A stretch of 64,000 nt of DNA, from assembly GCA_902729315.2 (NCBI GenBank), contig LR746276.1, forward strand, positions 1,474,669 to 1,538,668, read 5' to 3'. Positions 21,279 through 32,185 of the stretch are shown here, one piece after another; position 1 is the first letter of the stretch; the number at the start of each line of letters is the position of its first letter. The notes below the pieces were generated by a model. It was not told the origin of the DNA. It saw only the letters and a program-made list of their open reading frames with translations, and made no database searches. A program made the position numbers and the translations under genes. The DNA is from Spirodela intermedia. Its lineage: Eukaryota > Streptophyta > Magnoliopsida > Alismatales > Araceae.

Positions 21279-24240
21279 GCTCCCTATTGATGCAAAATAC
21301 CAAGTAATTTTTGAAACTTAAGATGATTCACGGTTTTTGTAAAACCACATGTAACTTGATCGTTTGTTGAATAAAACTTCATCTCAGTTGAATCACTAGC
21401 AACTTAATCTCAAATAAAGTTATGATGATTTTCAATAAAATTTGTTCTTCTATGGAATACAAGGTTTTTTGTCATAGAGTTGACTTGTTATCTCAATAAA
21501 TTCATATTAGATTTCTTTGGAACATATGTCATAATTCTTATTTAATGTATTTTGTACATAGTGATATAGCAACATATCCAACTCCAAATGATGCAAAAAA
21601 AAAAAAATCTTCAAAGTCTAAGATATGACACATCATCCAAAATTGACAATAAACTTATTGATGCTTTTTCTTTCATCTAACGATCAAGTGTAATAATTGG
21701 CAATAAAATTATCTAATTGACATTGAAGTATTTGTTTATGTAAATTTCAATAATTGTTGTCCCTCAAATATAGCAAAGAATCAACTTTGTTATTCCAAGA
21801 TGATGAAACAAAGGATAATACATAAACAATAAAATCATATTAATATAACACATAATATCATGCCAATCTAAGTCAAATATATTAAATTGCCAACCAGACT
21901 TTTACAAAGCCATTCATCTGCTATTGTAATTCCATCACCAATACATAATTTTTCATTAGTATTCATTAAAGTGTAACAAACTTAATAACTTGGTATATTA
22001 AAAACTAGAGTAAATTTTAATCATCTAATAAAATAAATATATCATAAGCATTTTGAATAATTCAAAGTTTGATAAAATAATAAAACCTAGATATATCATA
22101 TCAAATTCATCTATCAATAACAAAGATGATGTGTTATATATAATATCATCCACATGTACACACATTATGAGAATATCTTCCTCTTTTATCTTTATGTAAA
22201 TAATTAACTCATTCTTGATTCTATAAAAAAAATTCTAATGAAAATATTAGTCAAGTTTATTATAACATGCTCTTAATACTCCATTGGATCTATGAAGTAA
22301 ATCTTTAATTTGTATATTTAAAAAAATTAAAATCAATCAAAAAAAAAAAGTTACCATCACCATAGAACATTAATATGTAAATTTTTTACCACATTAACAA
22401 ACAAAATTGCACCAACTTTGCGTAGTATTTACACATACTTGCATATGGCTTATACTTTAGTTTGTAAACTCATTATGCATCAACAACATCATTCTTTAAT
22501 GATGTTATTGATGCCATTTTTTTCAATTGAATCAATTTACTCTTTCATCTTCTATCGTTCATTTTTGTCTTGAAACTGTCTCATAATTTTTTGGTTGTAA
22601 AACCATAAGAGCAAAAATTTATGTTTAATGTATTTTAGTTAAAGATCTTACCTTTCCTAGAAAATGCTTAGAATTGAGACGAGAATAATTATGGTTGTCA
22701 AAACTATTTCAATAACTTAGAGATCATCTCACAAAGAACCTGATGACAAAGAAACTTCAAGCATCATACATTGTCCCAATTGCATTGACCTTCATACATT
22801 TTCATAGGGATATACTTGTCTAATTACATAATTGTTATAAATTTAACAAGATTTTATAATTTCATAGTTTCATGATTATATAAATGATAACTCTTAATAA
22901 AGTCATCAAAACTAAAAAAGATTTTTATAATCTTTTTATCATGATCATCAAAACAAAATACTTTCAAATAATGGACAATTAATTTTTGATTATACCATGT
23001 TTCAAAAAGAATTTATATTCATCATTGTCTTAGTTGTAAGAATATTAAGAAAATAAAACATTGCTTTTTTTACCTCATTGTCTTAGTTGTAAAAATATTA
23101 AGAAAATAAAACATTCTCGTTAGTACTTCAACTCAAAAATCATTTGAATGATACTTCCAAGTATCATTTCATACTAATTTTCTATAGAGTTTTTATGACT
23201 ATCAATTGTTTGTGAATTTTATATTACTTACAAAAAGAATCAAATGAATGAAATAAAAATTCTTCTACTGTATCTATTTAGAAGGTATTTAGATCATATC
23301 TACTAAGATTTCTATGAAACTTTTAAACTCTACAAACATGTCAAATACCTCATGTTTCTTAATCCAGTTATATATCCAACTTGTATGAGTAAAGTTATCA
23401 ATATCCAATAGAAAATTACTATTTTTTTAATGATAAAATATTTATTAGACCACAAATATCACCATGTAATTCAAGAGGCAATTTCGCTCTCTAGGTTATA
23501 CCAATTAAAAATGACAAGCAACATTGTTTTCTATACACACCATTCACAAGTTTTAGTAGTAAAAATAGAATTCAAGGCATAAATCACATTCTTTTGATTC
23601 AACAACTTTAACATGTTAAAGTTCAGGTGATCATAATGTGTAATGGTAAAGTCAAGATTCATCATAACTTTTAAAACTATGAAAATTTTAGTTACTATTG
23701 AAATTTCTAGAAGAAAATTATTTTCATCTCATTTTGAAATGAAATATATAAACTAATTCTATCAATTGACATAAATTCAATAGATTGTGTGTCAATTAGA
23801 AACAAAATGTACATCATGTATGAAATTTCTTCTTGATTTTGTTTTAACAATAATAGTTCCAATATTTTCAAATTGAACATAATATTATTTCTCACTTAAA
23901 CTTGTCATTTATTTGATGTCTCAAGGCTTTCAAATAAATCATATTTACTTCTCATATGATTATTTTAAGTATTATCTAGAAATCATATATTATATTTTAC
24001 TTAATTTATCTAGAAATAATATATTATTTTATATTATCTAGAAATCGTATGATTATTTTTATTCATTTTAATTATGACAATAATTTGTTTCAAGAGCTCA
24101 TAATTTTTACAAAAAGTATATTGTTTTATCATCTGATGATTCCCTTATATAACATTTGCTTACTTTTTTGCCTTCTTTTAACACTAGGCTTCAATATATT
24201 CATATTTCTTATAAAATCAATATTGTATTATTTTATAATT
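21279..24240 (-). mobile_element. Copia pol remnant (integrase, RT)
   Basis: Minus-strand, heavily decayed copia polyprotein. Recognisable pieces are a degraded zinc-knuckle-like stretch (about 24170-24240, KYEYIEA, stop, C), an integrase core (about 23290-23420, with DIDNFTHTSWIYNWIKKHEV and then VFDMFVEFKSF), and reverse transcriptase at 22060-22190 (DILIMCVHVDDIIY, a VDD-type catalytic block, followed by YLGFII). A small tandem duplication sits at 23023-23114. No intact frame remains. It pairs with the gag part at 28018-28510. Confidence 0.8.
23023..23114. repeat. Tandem duplication inside copia remnant
   Basis: Two copies, offset 53 bp, of a roughly 38-base unit beginning cattgtcttagttgta and continuing through agaaaataaaacatt, with one or two differences. 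Confidence 0.85.
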
Positions 24241-24463
24241 TGATTTTTGATTCTTACTATCTGATGTGTACTTGTCATTATGTTTAAATATATATTATCT
24301 AATAACATTTATAACTAACACAATAAATTATTAGTATAGATATAAGTCTCAAGTCGAATATGAGGAGATTGATTAATTTGCCATGAAAAATAATTTAATT
24401 TATATTAGATTATTTTTAATATTTTATTAATATTTATCGATAATAATAAAATAGAAGGGTGAG

Positions 24464-24670
24464 GTGAAAAGAATAAAGAAAGAGGAGCAAATAAAGGAAG
24501 GAGGAAAAGAGAGAGAGAAGAGAGAGCTCTCGCAAAAGAGAGAAGAAAAAAGATGGAGAGAAATCTCACATGAGATGAAGAGAGAGAAAAGTCTCACAAG
24601 AGAGAGAGGGAGAGAGAAGGAGAGAGAGGGAGATCGATCGATAGAGAGAGAGAGAGAGAGAGAGATGGAG
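24464..24670. repeat. GA-rich low-complexity tract
   Basis: About 200 bp of purine-rich, GAGA-dominated sequence. The 87-codon frame across it (Arg/Glu/Lys only) is a composition artefact. Confidence 0.85.
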
Positions 24671-24809
24671 AGAGAAGAAGAGGTCTTACAAAATAGAGAG
24701 ATAAGTAAAATGATAATAAAGAAATAGAGAAATATGGCCTATTTTCACAGTAACTATTATTCTCGAATGAATGTGTGCTCAAGAATTTACGCACATGACA
24801 TGAGGTCAG

Positions 24810-26448
24810 TGACGTGACTTAGTTGTTGTATAGTAAATTATGTAAATTTAAAATTTATAAAATAAAAAATATGAATTTTTAGATATTTAGAAGTATTTAT
24901 GAACAAATATATCAATTATAATTCAATAAAACTTTTAAAAATAGTAGTAATTTTTTAGGTCAATCATAGGAATTTAATATAATATCTAGTAATTAGTTAA
25001 AATTTTTCTCAAAGAATACTATTTTCTATTAATTTTATATTAGGAAATGAAAAGAAAATATATTTAAAATTCATGAAAAAGGGAAGTAAGGGTGCAGACA
25101 TCAGGATGATGTCAACACCTAGCGAACGCGAATCAGACAAAAATAGAGTTTCGCCCGACGATTCTTACATAAGTGATTACAAATGATTTAATTGATCAAA
25201 TTAAGATCTATAAAAGTCAAAAGAATTATAATTGAATAAAGTATATTTTAATAAATTAAAATCATATAAATTATCACTAAACGAAATAGAAATTAAGTTG
25301 AAAGTAGAAAAACAAAGTTCCAGCATCACGACGGCGATGCATCAATGATGCACCAAAATCTTGAGCATTCATTCGAGAGGATAATCGTGTAGTGTCCACA
25401 GCCTCAAAGGTTTTCCTTAGACAAGGACGATGTGGGTAATCTCTAGATCTCCTTGTGAAGTCTAGAGATCAATGAAATGGGTTGTCAAATTGTCTCCGGC
25501 AACTGTCACTCGGCGAAGCAGAAAAATGACGACTTTGTGGCTCTCCAACAGCTATCACCTAATGTAGAGGAGCTAGATGAAGGTGGGGCACGTGTCAAAG
25601 AACTTCATCCTTAGGTCCGCACAACAAGAGGAGTCTCTTCATCACATCTGGTATGCTCTCAAGAGATGGTAACTCATTTCCTAGTGGATCGTCCTCTTCC
25701 CGACGACAACTTGTTCGTTGATCAATCGGAAATGCTTTACTCGATGGATTCACGATCCTTTTATCGCAAATCATTCAGCAATCTTAGTAACAATTTGTGA
25801 ATCGTATTGATGAGATTTTCACCGATGATCTAATGATTTTGATTGCTTAATCTTTTACCGGTGATATGTAAGAAAGTTGTGATAATCAGATAAAAAATAT
25901 GAATTTTGACTCTAAGAGGATTCAAACCCGCACTAGTTGCCTGCCCTTTTTGGGGAGGGTGTGAGACAGGTTTAGTCCCACATCGATTGTGCACCAAACT
26001 TTTTGGTGAATATATAATAATATTATATTTTCGATCAAGTCCCTTTCTCTTGCATGTATGACTAATCTTTGCCCCACAGCCGACTGGCCACTAGTGATGT
26101 AGAAGGGGGGTGGCATACACGTGCCCCTATCGGTTCAAGCCGCTCGAGCCCTTGCTCGCAACTACTCCCTGACTATACTTTTAACCTGCTTGCAGGCCCA
26201 ACTGACTAGTAGGTCCCCCACATTTTATCTTATTTTTATTTTTATTTTTTTTCTTCATTTATCTCAAAAGTAAGATTCTAAAAATCATATAAATTCATAT
26301 AAAAATACATAATTATCTAAAAAATCACGTTAATCAACTAAAAACTACTTTTTCACACTTTAACACAAATATAAGTCTATTTATCATTAGTTAATGCTAA
26401 AATTATATTATTTACTAATTATTACCTCATGATAATGAAGACTTATCA
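24810..26448 (+). mobile_element. Solo LTR, family A, copy 2
   Basis: 1639 bp, collinear with 4886-6638 and with the same ends (TGACGTGACTTAG...GAAGACTTATCA). Flanks are gtcag at 24805-24809 and atcag at 26449-26453, a 4-of-5 match that fits an aged target-site duplication. It has the 'tagtcccacatcg' phrase near 25974 and CACGTG at 26118-26123. No internal retrotransposon sequence adjoins it. Confidence 0.85.
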
Positions 26449-27098
26449 ATCAGTCATAAAGTCTCTACATTATTTTAACAATTCAATGATTATTAAGCAT
26501 CCTTTAATTTCACTAATTTCAAATTCAAAAATAAAAATATATATTATTCACATCATAGTAGAAACATGAATATGTCAAGATTTGACTATAAAAATGAATA
26601 AAAAATAATTTAAAAACAATATTAACTTATCAAATGAGTTTTGAAGAATTTAGAAGAAGAATAAAGATCATTCATCAAGTTTTAAATTAGTTCTACTAAT
26701 TTCAATCGAAATATACATGAAAGGAAAATAATTTTTCATAAAATATAAATAAATACTAAAATTAAATAAGTAAATAATGAAAATAATAAATAAATCATTG
26801 CCAAGTTTAGTCTATCTCCTAGACAACTATAGACACTAGTGTGGTGACTTGATTTTCTTCAAATGTGCCACACCATGTCGGAAGTCACAAAAGTATCACC
26901 TAGAAGCATTACACCACTTGTCAAAAAGATGTGCCAAAAAGAAGGGTCGATCATGTTATCACCATTGTCTAGGGGGGATTGGAAGAGCTCATCACTCATC
27001 AGAGGCCTTGAGTACAATCAGGAGAGGAAGGAACAAGCTTGCCGATTGCTAGAGGTGTTGATTGTGTGAAAAGAGGGAAGAATAGATTGTCATATTCA

Positions 27099-28017
27099 TG
27101 ACCATCATCGAGATTTTAAAGATAATTGATAGTATCTATTGTACCATATAATAATTAATTATTATCTTTATATCTATGACATTGATATATGTGAGAACTT
27201 AAGTTTCTAATATCGTGATGCTTCATGAGTTATTTGTTTAGATGTGCTTGGTCACATGGTACGTTAAGCAACATAGGATTAACCCATCACAAACCATTGT
27301 CAACCAAGAACTTAAGTCCCTAGTACATTAATGCCTCCTTAGTCGCCGAATCATCATTTATGGCCACATGCGTGTTGAGCGACGTCAAATTCGTGAACTG
27401 TTGATAAATTGCTTAACCCTTTCAAGATCATGACAATTCACCAGTCATAGAATCTGACTTATCCAATGATGTGACTTGCTGAACACTACTAGATCACACT
27501 ACACTCCAAATGACTGCCTTAAAACACACGATAACATTTAGTCTCACAATGGAAGTTCTTCATCGATTAAGTTGAATATAAATTAAAGATCCCTTCTCCC
27601 AAAATAAAATAATACACATGACCATCTTTGAATAAGATGAAAAGGTGGTCTTCCCTCGTGCGCACACATGTGTGTATGACACTCCTAATTCCACAATCGA
27701 TTGGCCACCAAGATGTGACCAGGGAGTGACACACGTGTGCAAAGCAAGTCCCTTGCCGCTTGAGCCCAACTCATGGCTCCCCACATCTAGGTCTACTCAC
27801 TTGACCACAACCCCCCCTCTAGGTCAGTTGCTGAATATCGGTTTTCTAGTGGAAGGCAATATTTTTATATTTTATTATTTTATTTTTATAAAAAAATTAA
27901 AAATTATGCTGAATATTTTAACTTCATACTTCTAAAATTAACATTATATTCCTATATTTATTTTTAAATTTTAAAAAATAAAATGACTAATTATAACACA
28001 AAAATATAGCTTTAACA
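27099..28017 (+). repeat. LTR-like repeat family B, copy 2
   Basis: Matches 336-1274 throughout. Its right end (ctttaaca at 28010-28017) directly abuts the copia gag sequence, which supports 28017 as a true element edge. It contains the shared module with CACGTG at 27732-27737. No clear target duplication. Confidence 0.72.
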
Positions 28018-30152
28018 CTATCGCTACTATCATACATCGAATGTAAAAAATCAGAACTATCATAACCTCTTCTATGGCCATGACTATGATAAGTTCATAT
28101 GCCTCAATTTCTATTGTCATGCCATATATTGAAAGAGCTTTCATTAGTTTTCTCTTTTCTTAAGGTTTTAACTTTAATCTTAAATGTCTACTTAGAAGAT
28201 TTTTCTGTGGATTTATTCATTCTTTTGTCATGTGAAAATAAATATCTCATTAATTTATCTTGAGTGTAAATAGATAATTTCTTAGATTTTTCAATAACAA
28301 TAACAATGTAATAAACTTTATCTAGAAGAAAATTAATCACTTTCTCAACAATTTAGTTTATTGTTACATATTCTTCATATATTTTGATTTGACTAACAAT
28401 AAATGAGACATAGGAAAAATATATTGAATAGATTCATCTGATCATAAAAATTATTCAAATTCTCTTCAGAGAATTCAATGATCTACTGTTGTAATTTTAT
28501 TATCTCCATGAATTTCACTTTTCAAATTTTCTGTGACTCTAATAAATAGCATTAGCAATTTGAGTAAAAATAACATCTAATATAGATTTTTTTTATTCCC
28601 TTAGCTTTGATATTACAAGTTAAAATTTTATTTATTAAATATTGAGTCTCATAATCCTATGATTAACAATAGAATATAACATGTTAATCATTGAGATCTA
28701 AAGAAATTTCATGATAGAAACATGTGATCATTGTTCAATATACAAGGAATCATAATTTGATAAAAATATATAGATATGGTTAAATCAGTATAGGAAACTT
28801 GTGATCATCATGTTATTTATATCTATATATTTAAACTAACCTTGAAATGCAGCATCTAGTCTTCTGAAATAAACTTTAAAAATTCATTCACTCTCACATG
28901 GATAAGTCACCAAAAGAGTTCAAGAAATAAATGGCACAAATAACTCTTTAACTGAGCATCTAGTCAGTGATACTTCATCAACTTATGTGGATGAAAACTC
29001 AAACAAACATATTATTTGGTTTGATCCTCAAGAGAAAAATTGTTTTTCATCAAATAAATAAGATCTAGTTAAAATTTCAAATCAGATGGACAATCACAAA
29101 AGCATTTGAAATACCAAAGGGTCAAAGGTTGTTACCACTTGTTTTAGAAAATGATAAGCTTTTGAACATGTTTCCTAAATGTTCAAGACCAAATCAAAGA
29201 GATTAGAGGATGACTATTAAAAAATAAACAGAAGCTAGAGAAATAGAAGATAACTCTCCACATGAAGATCCAAGTAAGAAACTCAAGCTTTACATGTTGG
29301 ATGCATCAACAATGAATATAAAGTTGCATAATGATCTTTATTAGACTTCAACCACTCAAATGACATCAAACTCAAAGGGAAACATTCTCATCAGGCTTTG
29401 TAACTAAGTTGTGATGGGAGAGATTATTAGGTGAAAGCACAAAGTTCAAGTAGCTTATTTTGGCCCTAAAAAAGCAAAGTCTCTACATAAATGAACTTGG
29501 ATGATTAAGCCGTTAAGCGTATGAACATCAACATGTATTTCTCAAGAGAAATAGTGAAACACCGGTAGAAAGACTCTTCTAAGATTGATTGTAGTTGGGT
29601 GAGGGGAAAACCAAAGTAAGTTATTAGTGTTTTTTATTAGAGAGTTATACACACATGCACTTGTCAACACATCTAGCGATAATCCACATAGATAATAACC
29701 AAAAATGAATAGTTGAAAATGGTATAAAACCCAATTCACTATGCCTTCCTCTTGGAGTTTCACTTAGCTCTATAGTTCTAACAAATATTTTTAACATTAA
29801 TAAAACTTTCTTATCTCCATTCTAAAGTTCCTTGAGATTTTGTATAGTGGTATCTTCATTTCTAAAGTTATTCTCAATTAACCCAATAAATTTTGTTGCA
29901 TAAAAAGAGTAACCATCTTAAGGCTCCAAATTTTAGATTTTCTCTATTAAGAAAATAGCACATGATGATATGATAAGTTGAGAGGGTTTTGACATATAGT
30001 CAATAGAGTTAACTCTTCACACAAATCAATTCATATCCCTTGTCACTACAAGAAATCTTCATAGCTACTACCAACTTTATTCTTGTGGATATGTTGTTGA
30101 GGCAATAAATGCCTAATGCAACAAACTTTGTGATCTTATACCACTCACTTGG
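28018..30152 (-). mobile_element. Copia gag and leader remnant
   Basis: On the minus strand 28150-28510 keeps the UBN2-type gag pattern in broken frames (VINFLLDKVYYIVIVIEKSK, then LMRYLFSHDKRM). It is followed at 28040-28110 by a Gly/Arg/His-rich stretch (HSHGHRRGY), and the insertion begins right after. At 30126-30143 the minus strand reads tggtataagatcacaaag, close to the initiator-Met tRNA binding site TGGTATCAGAGC used by copia elements. Between 28700 and 30100 I see only decayed AT-rich DNA. Confidence 0.72.
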
Positions 30153-30440
30153 TAGGAAAATAAACTGAAAATGGATATGAAATATGCCTAAATTTGATAG
30201 AGAAAATGGGCTAAAATAGATAAGGGAGAGAGGAGCTAGTGAAGTTAAAAATATCCCTAAAAATAAATTTCACAATCTATTTTGAACAAAGGAATATTTT
30301 TTTATATTGGGGAGAGGGGATGAAGTGGGCTGTCCCACTTTAGCATATTATGACAAGTGTTACCCAATTTAGGTTGGCTCAATTTAGACATGGCTGAATT
30401 ATTTTCTCAAAAAACACATTTTTAAAATTGAATTTTAATT
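30153..30440 (-). mobile_element. 5' LTR of copia element
   Basis: Aligns with the 3' LTR at 20988-21278 over about 200 bp and sits directly upstream (on the minus strand) of the PBS-like sequence. The outer end, above about 30370, no longer aligns and is only estimated from the other LTR's length. Confidence 0.7.
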
Positions 30441-30820
30441 ATACCTATTAATTTTTATGTATCATTTGTATTGTGTACCCTAAGCTTCTATGAATTTGAA
30501 GATAGAACACATTTCAGCTTTCATTCACACGTGATGGATATTAGGAAATTCCTATGCAGTTCCACTCCTATGCAAACCAAAATATCACTCGTGCTAATAA
30601 TCACGGAGATGATTTACTGGGCCCAACTAAAATGGGCCGTCTCAATATAACACGGGCCCAGGCCCAACCTACAAATAGGCGTAGCCCCTTAAATTAGATT
30701 GCAACTAGTCACCGGATCTCTAATCTTTCAATCAATTAATTTAGTCATTAATTAATTAAAAAATATAAACATCGTCAGAAAATCCTTATCATCTGTGATT
30801 TGATTTGATGTTCGCGACAG

Positions 30821-30864
<44 letters not shown>

Positions 30865-32185
30865 GGAGGGATGACGGGCTTTGACCCGGGCTCGGACTCG
30901 GGGATGACAGGGCCGGGCCAAGTCGGCATGTTAATGGCCCAATTTCACGGTGACACTTGTCTCTCTGGGGCCGGCAGTCGCATTGATTCGGATTGTCCAA
31001 CCGTACTTTCACCTCTGGACAAATCGGTGAACGGAAACAAAAAACCGCTCACCGCCACGCGCTCGGCCCGGATCTTGATTGTCTTCTGAAGCAGGAGGCG
31101 GTTTTTCCGCACCAACCGGATCCGATTACGGATGGCCTACGTGGCAGAAGCCGACAAATCTGTGGGGCCCACTCTCTCTGCACTTCCCCCGTCCGAACTG
31201 GGCGCTACAACTCGGGTCGGCTTTACAGCCTATGACCACAGAGAGTCTGAGAAGTATATTTTTAAAATGGCCATTTGGTGGTTTTCTTAACTGCTATTTA
31301 CCCAAGTTGTAATAAAAAAAGGACATGGGTCCTCCGTGTTGTTTTATTTCTACCCCGACGCCATTTAATCCAGTGGCAACATGGTAAATGTTGCTAAGAG
31401 GTTTCCTTCTCCCTCCCTCATGGAGAGGGGCATTTCGTAAATTCGACGGCGCTTTGTATCTGGTAAGCGCGACCACCCTTGCTACGATGCTGATAGATAT
31501 GCCCTCGTTTCTATAAAATAAAGAGTGCGCGGATTTACACTTACTGAGGACACTGTAATATTTAATAATCGACGAAGGGATGCCTACGAAATTAGCCTCC
31601 GACAACTCTGACCGCCGTGCACGGCGGAGGGAGAGAGAGAGAGAGGCAGAGGATTTCAAGAAGAGAGCTACCATTGTACTAGCTGGCTGAGCGTACCCAG
31701 ATATATAGAGAGAAAGAGAGAGAGAGAGTAGAGAGAGAATGAGTAATGAATCCTGACATAATCATTGAGTAAGGAGGCCAAAGGGGACGGGCTCACAGTA
31801 GGATGCAACAGGCCAGAGGAGAGGCTGGGGGGGGCCGGGGTAGACGATGGCAGTCAGCTCCAGACGAGCAGACTGGCCTCCTCTCTCTCTCTCTCTCTCT
31901 ACTTTCTCTCTCTAGGGCCCTCGCACCACCATTGGCGAGGGGTCTCCATGGCTCTCGTGAGGATAAGGCGGAATTATTTACTCCCTCGTCACTGTTCCAC
32001 CAACCAGACAAACCACGGAATAGAAAGAGAAAAAAAAAAGGACCAAGAGAGAGGAGAGAGAGAGAGAGAGACATAAAAAAGGGACGGGGCGATCCCCGTA
32101 CTCCGACTTTCTCTCTCTAAGGCTCCGGCGGCGATCCTCAGCCACAAGTCCCCCGCGCACACGTGGCGCGAGGAGGGTCGTCCAT
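30441..32185. other. Intergenic DNA downstream of APRR2-like
   Basis: Contains a (CT)n tract (30824-30861), further CT/GA tracts (31625-31740, 31880-31915, 32045-32072) and GC-rich patches. No gene was recognised. A 126-codon minus frame (31294-31674) has no family motif and lies where an APRR2 3' UTR or flank would be. Confidence 0.5.

Larger units (their letters stand above)
24241..28017. mobile_element. 3.8-kb insertion splitting the copia element
   Basis: This block separates the copia gag RGG-like region (from 28018 up) from its zinc knuckle and pol (24240 down). It contains a GA-rich tract (24460-24670), a family A solo LTR (24810-26448), a short non-AT-rich open stretch (26863-27069) and family B copy 2 (27099-28017). 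I infer at least two successive insertions into the copia element. The left border is approximate. Confidence 0.6.

Noticed and set aside
31294-31674. 126-codon minus-strand frame
   Set aside because: Starts in a Ser/Leu-rich CT tract and has no recognisable domain; more likely downstream flank of the APRR2-like gene.
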